The notes below the pieces were generated by a model. It searched no databases, was not told the origin of the DNA, and saw nothing but the letters and a program-made list of their open reading frames with translations. The position numbers and the translations under genes are program-made. Positions 1 to 9,738 of a DNA stretch of 64,000 nt are shown here, in pieces (within the stretch, counting starts at the first letter, position 1; each line of letters opens with the position of its first letter). The DNA comes from Euglena gracilis (taxonomy: Eukaryota > Euglenida > Euglenophyceae > Euglenales): the NCBI GenBank assembly GCA_039621445.1, contig CP154956.1:37660553-37724552 (forward strand), given 5' to 3'.

Positions 1-2
1 TG

Positions 3-2244
3 GCAGAGGCATGGCAGCATTTCGTGAATGCTGACTCCGGCAACAAGGGCAACATCACCCTTGGGGAGCTGAAGTGTGGCCTCCCCATCAACAGAATTAC
101 ACCAACTAAATTTTGTTCTCCAGTTTCCAATTCCACCGGCAGGTACCACTTTGCTCCTGCTTTTTCCCCTCTTGATTTGTGTGTTAGCGTTTAAGCTCGC
201 CTTGGGGTAAAATCACACGTGTTTTGCATATGAATTAGCACGCATTTCACCAGCAGGGATGCCATTATGCCATTCCAGTCCATATAAGAGTTTTCTTGTG
301 TTTCTTCCACGATAGGTGAAAATCAGTGTGGTGATTCTGATGATAGATTATTTTTCATTCAGGAATTTCTGGGAGACAAAATATTTTTTTGTTTCGTAGG
401 ACTGAAGAAGAATGTGTCAAATTGTGGCTTTGCGTGTGGAAGTTCCTGGATTGTGGGTGCTTTCTGGGCAAGTGCCACGAGAATCTCATCACCACCGCGC
501 AATTTGATGGCCTGTGGTCCCCGGCACGCAGCAGAAGGCCCTGCCCCCCATTCCACTCCGCCCAGGAGCATCCTGACGGTCAACCACATCGACGTCTCCG
601 CCCGGGCATTGATGAAGCAGTTCGACAAGGAGAGCACCGGGACGATGGACTTCGCGGAGTTCGCCCGCTTCTGGCTGAGTATGGCGTGCCTCCGTGCAGC
701 GTGCTGTGAAACGTGCCGACGGCCTGCAGTGCGGCCGGGAGGTTGGGGGGTCGTTCAGGGAGTGGCACCGGAGGGCTGGGAGCCGTGGGGAGGCGCTGTG
801 CCGTGCCACGGGAGTTGGGCAGCGCGGGCGGTGTGTGTGGCCGTGCGGCGCAGGCCGGAACGAGCAGTGGATGCCGACGGTGCTGCCGGGCAACAAGGGC
901 AAGGACGAGATCAACGCCATCCACCGCGTGCATGGCATCCCCCCGGCGGAGTACCTGGCCCTGTCGGAGGCCTTCATCCGCATGGATGTGGACCAGGTGT
1001 GGATGGGTCGCGCCTAATCACACGTTCCCTCACGCTCTGTAATGTCATCATGTGATATTATGTGATGCTATTTTTTTTAACCCCCATACCAATTTCCCTG
1101 TGATTTCCCACTATTGCCTGCATTTTTCTATTTCTTCCGGATGTCTTCCAAAGGCTGCCAACTTCAATCCCCCCTGCATTGGCAGATTCTTATTAACCCC
1201 CCCCCCCCCAAACAACCTGGCAGGGTCCTTGCTCCTGGCGGGGGCCGAATAACTTGGCGGGGGGGGGGGGCAAAAAAGATGGTTCCAGTAACTTGGCGGG
1301 GTCCCTTTTAGGCAAAATTCCTTTACGAAGCTGAAAAAGTGGCCCAAATAACCTGGCGGGGGGGGGGGGGGGGCAGGGCCAAAAGTTGGGTCCAATAACC
1401 TGGCACCCCATCAGGTTATTTGGGGGGGGGGTTAGATCGCATTTGTTGGTCTGTTTCCTGCCTCCAACCTCTCTGCAGCACTTCGACCCCTTCCCTGTGG
1501 CTCCACCCCCGCCGCCCTCCCCCCTCCTCCACTCCCTCAGAGCGGCGACATAACCGCATCGCAACTGTGGGCGCTGATGGCGGAGATCGGCGTCAAGATG
1601 GGCGGCGACTACTCTCAGTTTGTGCGGAGCCTGGGCCCTGACGCGCAGGTCGGCCACTGCCACTCCCTTCCCTGGCACTCGCTCTCTTAACCACCACCTA
1701 ATAAGTGCACAGTGCCCTAATAAGTGCGCACCCCCCAGGGGTCGGACACCACCTCCCTAAAAAGTGTGCACCTCTCCAAAGGAGAAATCACTGTCACATC
1801 TCAGGTCGGAGAGCACAATTAAATATTTCTATCGTCCAAGCCCAAATTTGACACATAATACTTTGACTCATTGCTTGACATCACAAGAAGGGCAAAAACT
1901 GAAAATGAGTAGTGGAAAATTAGGTATTCCATGCTTTGCCTTAATAAGTGCACAGTGCCCTAATACGTGCGCATCCCTTGGGGTCCGAAGCTGCGTCCGT
2001 AAGATGTGCGCACGTGCACTTTTAGAGGGGGGTTATGCAGCCCACCCCACCTGGCGTGTCTTACCTCGGGCACTGGTGCCCTCCTGCCGCCCGCCAGGAC
2101 CGGAATTATAATTTCGACGAGATCCTGCGGTGGTCGAAGGACAACGTGGACTGGCGCACGAAGGTGTTCACGCCGCCCGTCAGCTCCCCGCTGGGCCGCC
2201 GGCCGAAGTCGCCCCCCAGCCATGGCGCTACCTACGCCGGCTGA
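3..2244 (+). CDS. Multi-EF-hand calcium-binding protein, 3' part (5 exons)
   Basis: Calmodulin-like calcium-sensor protein whose 5' end lies outside the window. The exons that keep frame are 3-142, 566-678, 854-996, 1541-1648 and 2098-2244; every intron is GT-AG and the phases (2,1,0,0) match. Visible EF-hand loops are DSGNKGNITLGE in exon 1, DKESTGTMDFAE in exon 2, and DVDQSGDITASQ, which is formed only when exons 3 and 4 are joined. That third loop has Gln at position 12 instead of Glu, so binding there may be weak. A possible fourth, degenerate loop follows in exon 5. The protein ends in a Ser/Pro-rich tail (PPVSSPLGRRPKSPPS) and a TGA at 2242-2244. Introns 3 and 4 each hold a TIR element. 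The next exon-like block starts about 160 bp downstream and is also Ser/Pro-rich, so the next gene could be a continuation of this one. The calcium-binding role is inferred from the family; partners are unknown. Confidence 0.85.
1194..1433. mobile_element. TIR element in EF-hand intron 3
   Basis: An about 240 bp block bounded by TAACCCCC-run-AAACAACCTG on the left and CAGGTTATTT-G-run-GGTTA on the right, which are inverted copies. Between them AATAACCTGGCGGGG-type units recur about five times. It has no coding capacity and looks like a MITE or introner-type insertion. Confidence 0.6.
1688..2035. mobile_element. TIR element in EF-hand intron 4
   Basis: Begins TAACCACCACCTAATAAGTG and ends with the inverted version GTGCACTTTTAGAGGGGGGT plus TA. 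The unit CCTAATAAGTGCACAGTGCC occurs at both ends (about 1697 and 1941), followed each time by a TAAGTGCGCA/TACGTGCGCA variant. The centre is T-rich and non-coding. It fills most of the intron. Confidence 0.6.
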
Positions 2245-2410
2245 GACCATATCTCCTTCATGGGGCAGTGGAGGGCAGGAACCAACAGCGTTGATCGCCT
2301 AAACCGGCCTTAAATGACCTAAATTCAGTAAATTTTTGGGTTTGAATGTGATTGCTTGGGAGTGAGGCAGCAGCTTTTCCCCCCGCCAGCCCACACCAAA
2401 TAACCTCCGA

Positions 2411-4384
2411 GATGGACCCCGGGAAGGGGCCGTCAGGTGGCGCCATGCCCCCGGAGGCGGGCGGCCGAGCAACGTGTCGCCTCCGCCGCCGTCCTCCAGC
2501 GGCGGGCAGTCCGGCCACCAGAACCGGCCCTCGTCGTCCTCCGGGCGCAGCAGCCAGCAATACCAGCCAGGCATTCACTTGACCCCCGCGTGGCCCCCAC
2601 TCTTTGGGTGGGAGGTGGGATGGATGCGTTTTCGACAGTGGGTGGGTGGGGGTGGTTCGGGACGCGCGGGGGGCCACACATTTTCTTTGATGTCACTCAA
2701 ATTTGTGTGCATATTTTCCTTTTTCCTTTGGTTGACGAAAAAATGTGCCCGGGCAGAATCCAGGACGGGGGGGACGCGGGGGGACAAATCTGCCATGGAT
2801 CATCCCAACCCCACCAAATGCCGGGTTGGTTAGAAATATTTCAATGTTTTTTTGGCCGATTTTGTGTGCATTGGTGAGGGTGAGTGGGTGGGTGAACCTT
2901 GGGGAGGGTTGTGGGTGGGTGGATGGGTTTTGGCACAGGGAAAAGTGCTCACCCCCCCTCTCCCCGCCCCTTGGGTCACTCAGTGAATCTGTGGGACTGG
3001 CTGCACGACCGTGTGCTTGTGATGCGGTCCAACGGGCAGTGGTCTCCTGCGGAGGTGACAGAGGGTATGCCCTATCCACACTAGGCTGCGGGCAAATGAG
3101 GACTACTGTTCTGTTTGTTTTTTGTAGAACTCCCCCTTGTAGGGTGGGGTAACAGTTCCAGAATGGTGATTAATTCACGTTCTCTCAAGATCTCTGGTTT
3201 GTAACCCCCCAAATAATACCCCCCTGGGTATTATTTTTAGCCCAAAGTCCCCGCCCGATGGGGGGGTATCGCAGGGGGGGATTATTTCAAATTTTTTGAA
3301 ATTCTGTTTTCGAAAATCCTGACGCCAAAATAATACCAAAAACCACCCTTTTTGGTCATTTTTTTTGCGCTTTTTCACAAAAAATTGACATTTTGGAGGC
3401 CAGATTGGTCCACAAAATCCCATTTTTTGGTCACTCGTTGCTGCGAACTCTGATTTCCAACCACATTCTTTCGGGCAAGAAACGAGTTTGGCGGCCCGAA
3501 ATTAGGGGGGGGGATAAGTATTTTTTTTCAGTTGAAGTCGGACCCCAAGGGGGGACGGTATTATTTGGGGGGTACTACTTGGGGGAGGGCTTAGTTGATG
3601 CTATTATGGCTTATGGTTAATGACTAAAGGTGAAGTTTCCTCTTTGCTGACGCTGTGGGGAGCACCACCTTTCGTGCATGATACGTGAAGCTTTGCAGGT
3701 TGAACCGATCTTTCTGGTCCAGTCGGGTTGTGGGCATCCATCCCATCTCCATCATTTTGATGCAATCTTCGCTCTGACCACCGCCCACACCAGCCACTCC
3801 TCTGGAATCTGGGCATCATCATCTCCACAATTCCTCTGCTCAATTTGGGGGGAGGGACCTGGGGCTTTTTGAGCCTGAGGAGACCCTGCTCTGGGGGGGA
3901 GGGGGTGTTCCAGCCAGCCAGCCAGCACCTTTTTTTCTTCTTCAGTCAGTACCTTTTCCAGCCGACCCCGCGGTACCCCGCGGTAACGGGATCCCCCCGG
4001 GTATTAAGAAAACCCTTTGGGAGGGACAAAACATGCTAATCAGGCAAAGTTGCACCAAAGTTTTACAAATACCAGAACACCACGACACAAAAATAGTGCC
4101 GTGTTTCGACGTTGGGCGAGGAGCGCATTTTCATTCTTCCCCTTTCTGCTGCGTGCGCCTCGTTGGCCGTGCGATGTCTCCACAGCTGCGGCAAAGCTGG
4201 TGGGTGGAGACAGCTTTTGCCGATGGTTGCGGTTTCGGGTAGCGCGCAACCCCAGTTGGCCGGCATCGTTCTCTTGCGTGCAGTGAAAGCCGAGGGCCTG
4301 GTGGTGACCTACACGCAGGACGACAAGGGCTCCACCAAGGAGATCCACAACCTGTACGCCGAGAAGTTCATCCGCCCGGCTTGA
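2411..4384 (+). CDS. Small protein with Tudor/SH3-like RSNGxW module (3 exons, 5' end uncertain)
   Basis: The exons are about 2411-2570, 2984-3064 and 4284-4384, and both introns are phase 1. Exon 1 encodes a low-complexity Pro/Ser/Gln stretch (SPPPPSSSGGQSGHQNRPSS). Exons 2 and 3 together give a compact module that reads VNLWDWLHDRVLVMRSNGQW and, after a short linker, VVTYTQDDKGSTKEIHNLY, then ends FIRPA and TGA. The pattern of a hydrophobic strand, RSNGxWS, a second strand and a charged KEI segment resembles small Tudor/SH3-like barrels; this is pattern recognition only. Intron 1 starts with GC (CAG|gcattc) rather than GT, yet joining there gives a perfect phase match. No convincing ATG is visible in frame upstream of exon 1, so this may be the C-terminal part of the preceding EF-hand gene joined through an unseen junction between 2210 and 2411. 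Confidence 0.65.
3202..3574. mobile_element. TIR element in intron 2 of the RSNGxW gene
   Basis: A clean inverted terminal repeat: TAACCCCCCAAATAATACC at 3202 and GGTATTATTTGGGGGGTA ending at 3574. The interior is A/T-rich with several G runs and a second TAATACC/GGTATTA pair. Non-coding, MITE-like. Confidence 0.65.
3860..4030. repeat. CCAGCCAGCACC-type dispersed element, partial
   Basis: Carries the hallmark CAGCCAGCACCTTTTT and a second AGTCAGTACCTTTTCCAGCC, and closes with TATTAAGAAAACCC. The same motifs occur at about 8535, 14119, 18140, 20000, 55920 and (inverted) 57285. It lies in intron 2 of the RSNGxW gene. Confidence 0.5.
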
Positions 4385-6826
4385 CCCCCTCCGCGCTACC
4401 CCTGACCTCCCCCTCCCCGACTCACTCACCTGTTCCCCGCCCCATAGCCCCCGGCCCCAGGTAGAGTGCTGTGCTGTTTGGATTGAGGGTGGCACAGCGA
4501 TGCCCAGCGGCGCCTTTGCAATGTTGCCTTGGCCAGGGCAAGCCCAAGCATGCCTGCGGTGATGCCCGCAACGACGCCTCAGCATAGTTGCCTTGCTGTT
4601 CATCAAGGTCCAGTGGGATCTTTATGTGGGCCATGTGCATTCTTTTGTAGCGTGGAGGTAAGAGGTGATTGAATTGGAAGAGGGGACATTGGCATCAGAT
4701 GCTGCACCGCTACCTCTCTTATTGTTCCGAGGGGGGCTGGGCACGGGGTTTATGTAAGGAGGTGTCTGTACCACCAACTGACAGGGATTTTCCACAAAAA
4801 GGTGGCACGTAAAACCATGTAAAATCACATATGTCCACGGAAAAAGTTTCTCACCAGAAATTCACGTACATCACATAAAATCACTGAAAAATACGCTTAA
4901 AAATTTTGGCCAAACATTGCTTTCCAGTAAAAATGCATTAAGTCATTCAAAAACACACCAAATTACATAGAATCCTGAAAATCACCTGTTGATAACTTTG
5001 CCTCACCCTCGTTATTATATAAGGACGGAAAAATGATGCATCTTTCTGGGAAACTAGGAGGTGTTCAGCACAAAAAATCATGCAAATTGCTGCTTTGTCC
5101 GAAAAACAGAAGCATTGAATGTGTTGCAATTATCAGTAAAAACTGCATTTGACACCTGATGGGACACCCCATTTGACATCAATGGGACACCCCACTCCGG
5201 GGGGTCCCACAAGTGAAACATGGGGATATCCATGGGATAGGGTTAGGGTCACAATTTTGGCCAAAATTCGGCCATTTTTTTTAGGCCTGAAGTTAGGCTT
5301 AATTTTGGGTCTAAATTTTGTGAATTTAGGCCGAAAATTTTTTTTGACTAAATTCTGGCCCAAATTTTTGACGCTTTTTGACGCCATGGATCCCATGTTT
5401 TATTTTGTTAGACCTCCCGGATGGAGTCTGAGGCTGCGATTTGTGCTTTGGGGTCTGGTGCACTGGGATCCCAAGATTCATGAGTTGGAACTGGTGTATT
5501 TTCTTTTCATTTTTTATTGTATTTTTTATTTTATCTGTTGTGTTTAAAATGGAACCTAGCACCTCCCCAAAAAGCTGGCCTGTGCTTTTTCATTTAGCTG
5601 ATGTGTTTGTTGAGTCAGCCTGATTCTGGTGATGGGGAAGAGTGTATTCTGTTTTCAAATGACAAATGTCTTTGGATTGTTTCCACCGTTTTGGTTTGCA
5701 CTGGAATTCTTCATTGACCGGCATTACTGCCACCTTTGCTGTGCCCACCCAGGAAACCAGCTTTTTTTTGTGCAGTGTCTCCCGGCCATCAATTAATTCA
5801 TGCTGCATGGAATCATATGGGATTGGGATGAGGATGCCCAGGTATCATTTCGTCAAAGCATAACCCCAGAACAATGTAACGCAGCATATGGATTTTCAAG
5901 TTTTTAGACTTAATTTGTGGTGAGAATGTGGGGATATTCGGGGAGAGTCTTGCAAGTTTGGCTGGGTAAAGAAATGGCGAATGAATTCATTTCCAGCAGA
6001 AAACAAAAAAGAGAGGTGAAACAGCAAATTTAATGGTCGAGGATAACGGTTTCTTGGTCGGCCGAAAGAGGTTATTTATGCAGGTGGGGTGTGATGTGAA
6101 GGTTAAAACAAGTTTTCATTACTCCCCTCTGATTCGATACTCGGGCCAACCGACCAAAGGGCAACTGACCCCCATCCCCTGTTTAGGATGTTAACGAGGA
6201 TTGAATGGTTTTTGGGAGATATTGTGATTCCCAAAAAAGTTTTTTTCAATTTTTTTGGCCAAGCGTCATAAAATATTTCTGGCATGAATGTCATTGAGGG
6301 TCATCATTTGGCCAAATACCATTGATTTATAAACATTGGCGACATGTGCACCAAAGCCTAGCACACTGGCACTTGGTCGCGGGTCCATTGAGACTGTCTG
6401 AATGCAGATGCCAGAGCTGGCTTTCCTGTCATTTCGTAGATGTTTGTTAAACTTTCACGGATGCGGAGTGTCTCAGGCTTCAGGCGGCGCACCCCTGAAC
6501 CCCTCGCCACCCCAACAGCAGCCATTACACCCTCCACCACAATCACCACAATGATAAAGAAGGCCACAATGGCTGGCTGGCTGGACTATCATTCTTTAAA
6601 TTGATTTTTGGTTGCCTGTCGCGGTCCAGCCAACAGGGACAACAGCCATAGGGCTACGGTTAACCTGTGGATATTTTTGTTTGGGTCCTCTATCACCGTC
6701 AATGGTGAGCATTCGGCATTTGTCTCCTGGCTGAACTGAGTCGTCGGGAAAACAAAGGCAATTATATTGAGATGCTGGACTGTTTGTGAAACAATGTCTA
6801 AGTACCCCCTCTCTCCCCCATCGTCT

Positions 6827-7098
6827 CCAGGGCGGTCCATAACGTAAGGGACGGGAAGTCTCCCCCCCCTTAAAGCTTGCCAAGGGCCGAACTGGGGCTT
6901 GAACGGGCTCAAAAATCAAAAGGTGGGAAAACACATTGTTGATGTGTTTGGTGGATGGGCGATGGCCCAAGGATGCCAGAAATCACTTTTTTTTCTCTTC
7001 GAAGTCGTCAAAAATGCCCATTTTTTCCCGTCCATTTTTCCAATGGATTTTCATTGAATGCAACGGGAATATTTTTTGGGGGCTACGGACCGCCCTGG
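6827..7098. mobile_element. TIR element, CCAGGGCGGTCC family
   Basis: Perfect 12-bp terminal inverted repeats, CCAGGGCGGTCC at 6827 and GGACCGCCCTGG ending at 7098. The interior shows the family signature: CAAGGATGCCAGAAATCACT, then a TTTTCCCGTCCATTTTTCC stretch, then a CATTGAATG segment. Relatives lie at about 13489-13779 and 26850-27120, both inside introns, and a diverged one at about 22080-22340. Confidence 0.7.
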
Positions 7099-7254
7099 TC
7101 TCCAATGGTTACCCCATTAGCACACCTTTAACAGTCTTCAATTCAAATTGTATGTGTGGCGGTGTGTTTGTAGCTGTGTGTGTGTGTGAGTGGCTGTGAA
7201 CGAAACAACGTGCCTTTCCTCTGCAATGCATATGTAGGTGTTTGCAATTGCAGA

Positions 7255-7430
7255 CATCACAGCCCCACTGGGTGCCCCGAGGCGACCAGAGGTGCAGCCG
7301 GGGCCGCAACCGTGAACCCCCTTTCCCTCCCCCTCCGCCCCGATGCCGACGAGCTGCACACGGGCCCAAAACGGCCACCAGTGTCCCGGCCACCAGTGTC
7401 CCAGCGGTGGTGTGGGGGGTCCCGTGGCAA
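7255..7430 (+). other. GC-rich exon-like island, unassigned
   Basis: A G+C-rich stretch preceded by a T-rich tract and a plausible acceptor (gcaattgcag at about 7255), set in AT-rich spacer. In one frame it reads ITAPLGAPRRPEVQPGPQP and stops; another frame stays open further. It could be a terminal exon of an unrecognised gene or a decayed exon. No domain is visible. Confidence 0.25.
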
Positions 7431-7651
7431 ACTGTGGGGAATTGCTCAGTTTGAAGGCAATAGCTCTTCAACCTTGCATTTCTATAGGGGAGGGTGTCAC
7501 AAAGGTCCTGGGGGTATAGGGAAAAAAAGAGCTCTTGGTAAAATTTCGGTTCCATTGACTGACTTATGGTGTGCTTGCAGGTAGTTGCTCCTTTCAATTT
7601 GCAGAAAATCTTTCACCGGCTCGTTTGAGAGATTCCTCAGATTCGGACCAT

Positions 7652-7951
7652 ACCATTGCTTAGCGACCCCCCCCGGGGGGGGGGTCACTTTCCACTCCGA
7701 AAAAACCAGTCAGTCATTTTACCCCGGGGGGGGGGGGGGCGGCCACTCAGGAAAACCAGTCACTTTTTGGCCTTTCAAGGCATTTTGGCCAAAATTTTCT
7801 CCGGCGCCTTCGGCGCCGGTTGTCCACCCAGCCACTTTTGGGTGATTTCTGGCCTAACCCACCCCCGGGGGGGGGAGGGGGGGTCATGGCCGAAAAACCA
7901 GTCAGTCACCCCCTGGGGGGGGGGGGGGTGGGACAGGGGTTAAGCAATGGT
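7652..7951. mobile_element. TIR element, ACCATTGCTTA family
   Basis: Inverted ends ACCATTGCTTAGCGACCCC and GGGGTTAAGCAATGGT. The element is flanked by two copies of GATTCGGACCAT (7640-7651 and 7954-7965), a possible target-site duplication. It has internal AACCAGTCAGTCAC-type units, poly-G runs and a GGCGCCTTCGGCGCC hairpin at about 7803. A diverged relative lies at about 55190-55400. Confidence 0.65.
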
Positions 7952-8035
7952 CTGATTCGGACCATGCATGACGACAACCGTTGTCAACTCAGGCAGAGGG
8001 GTCACTGGCAAAATAGCCATCGTGGCATTATTTTT

Positions 8036-8430
8036 TTACCCGCCCCCCCCCCTTGTCGTACAACCACCCCTCATTTACGACCACCCCCCTGGTCGCAGGT
8101 TGCAGCTTGCAAAAAATTTTGTGTATTTTTTGAACACGTTCCATGGATGATGCCATTGTATCCAAGTGTCGTTGCTTTTCATGCAGGTAATTTCTATGTT
8201 CCCTGCCGGTGCCGTTGTTTGGGCAACCTCCATTTTAAGGAGTTCTGCTTTTCGCTATGCTTTGCCGCCGGAGATGTGCCACTCATGAGGTGGTTAACAC
8301 CACCTTCCCTACGACCGCCCCCTCATTTACAACCACCCCCAGTCACAGTTTGCAGGTTATGGGGTGTTACGACCCCCCCCCCCTGGTCACAGGTTGCAGG
8401 AGCCTGGTCGTACCACAAGGGGGGCGGTAG
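8036..8430. mobile_element. TIR element, TTGTCGTAC family
   Basis: The left end reads TTACCCGCCCCCCCCCTTGT and the right end GTACCACAAGGGGGGCGGTA, an inverted pair. It is filled with ACGACCACCC and CAGGTTGCAG units. A relative with the same GGTTGCAGG unit lies at about 11580-11735 in a DUF1308 intron. Confidence 0.5.
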
Positions 8431-8534
8431 CATTTTTCGCCCGAAATCGTCACTTTATCGAAGTCAATGCCCCATCATCCTGTTGACATGTGCGTCTTTG
8501 AGACAGAAAAGGGGATCTGGCAGTCCCAATCCGC

Positions 8535-9240
8535 CGGGAATTTCTTAAGCTGGCCCCCCCCACCCCCCCCCCCGGGGGGGTCCCGCCAGCCAGCACCTTT
8601 GTTTCCAGCCAGCAGGACCCAGTCAGGCTGCGGACCCCCCTCCCCGGGGTCGAGTGGTAACAAAGTTTCCGCAGCCCGGCAAAGCCGGGCTGGACCGAAA
8701 AAAATTTCGGTGCAAAGAGCCAAATTTTTTTGAAAGAAGTAGTAAAAAAAATGGCCAAAAATGTCCCTTTTTTCTGGCTGAAACATGCATCCCAGCTGGA
8801 TTCAGGCTTTTTTTTTGCCTGTTTTCGGGAGGCATCCGGGTCCAGCCTGGTGGCCGGGTTGGGACCACCTCCCTGGACCCCCCCCCAGGCGTCTCTTTAA
8901 GTTAGAAGACTCCCCCCTGAGGGGGAGGGGGATGGGTGGGTTCGGGGCTGAACCCCGGGGGGGGGGGGTCCTGGACCAGAGGCCCAGGTTTGGGTTTCAG
9001 CGCGAAGCGCCGAAACCCATACCTGGGAAATGCCCTCAGATGGCCCGATTTTTGGGTGTCCCCCCCGGGGGGAGGGTCGTGCACCGGGCTGGGTGCCCCC
9101 CCAGTGGTTTTAGAAGCCTGCCCCACCCCCTGGGGGGGAGCACCTTTTTCCAGCCGGCCAGCTGGACCCGTCTGTGGGGCCCTTGAGAAACTCCGACTGA
9201 CGATAAGAAATTCCTCGATCTTAAGCAACTCCCTGGACTG
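8535..9240. repeat. Composite CCAGCCAGCACC-type dispersed element
   Basis: Starts at TTTCTTAAGCTGG, carries CCAGCCAGCACCTTTGTTTC, and ends with TTGAGAAACTCC-type sequence. A second GCACCTTTTTCCAGCC lies at about 9138. It shares layout and wording with the copies inside the DUF1308 and kinase introns. Non-coding. Confidence 0.55.
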
Positions 9241-9738
9241 ACGATCCTGGCACCCCCTGGCACCCCACCCCACCATATCATGTGCTCTGCTGTCGTGGAC
9301 AGTGCTATCCCCTCCGAGTTCGCTACGCATGGCGTTTGTAACCCTTTCGCGTCGTCCGGGCTCCCTGTGCTCGCCTCTAACCCACTGCACAACACAAATA
9401 TTTACACGCGGCTGTCTTCCTGATGTCTGCCATTGTTGCACCGTGACCCACGGCAGGCTTTTTGAGGCGGCGACATGTGGGTGAGGGGTGCAATGGGCAG
9501 GCAAGGAATGACGCTTTCGAGCCCTTTCGGGGGGCAGGTTTTGGGGTGAGGCAGCACCCCACCCAGTGCTGAAGCACCCAGGAAGGTCGCACTTCCCTCC
9601 GGAGGCCCCTGCAAACTCCTAACACTGGGCCCACTGGGCCATAAAATTGGGCACTCCGTCTTTTTTTTTGGTTGGGTTGGCAGAAGCCCCCCTCCCCGTC
9701 CCGTCCCTCGGGCCCACAGGGTGGGTCTCCTCCCGCCC

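Larger units (their letters stand above)
4385..9738. other. Intergenic spacer with several TIR elements
   Basis: No gene can be supported over these 5.3 kb. It contains TIR elements at 6827-7098, 7652-7951 and about 8036-8430, a composite CCAGCCAGCACC element at about 8535-9240, and one GC-rich exon-like island at 7255-7430. A two-unit telomere-like tract (TAGGGTTAGGG) sits at about 5238-5248. The remainder is T-rich low-complexity DNA. Confidence 0.6.

Noticed and set aside
489-983. 164-codon ORF on the - strand
   Set aside because: Antisense shadow of the EF-hand exons and intron; no domain, and the sense frame is clearly coding.
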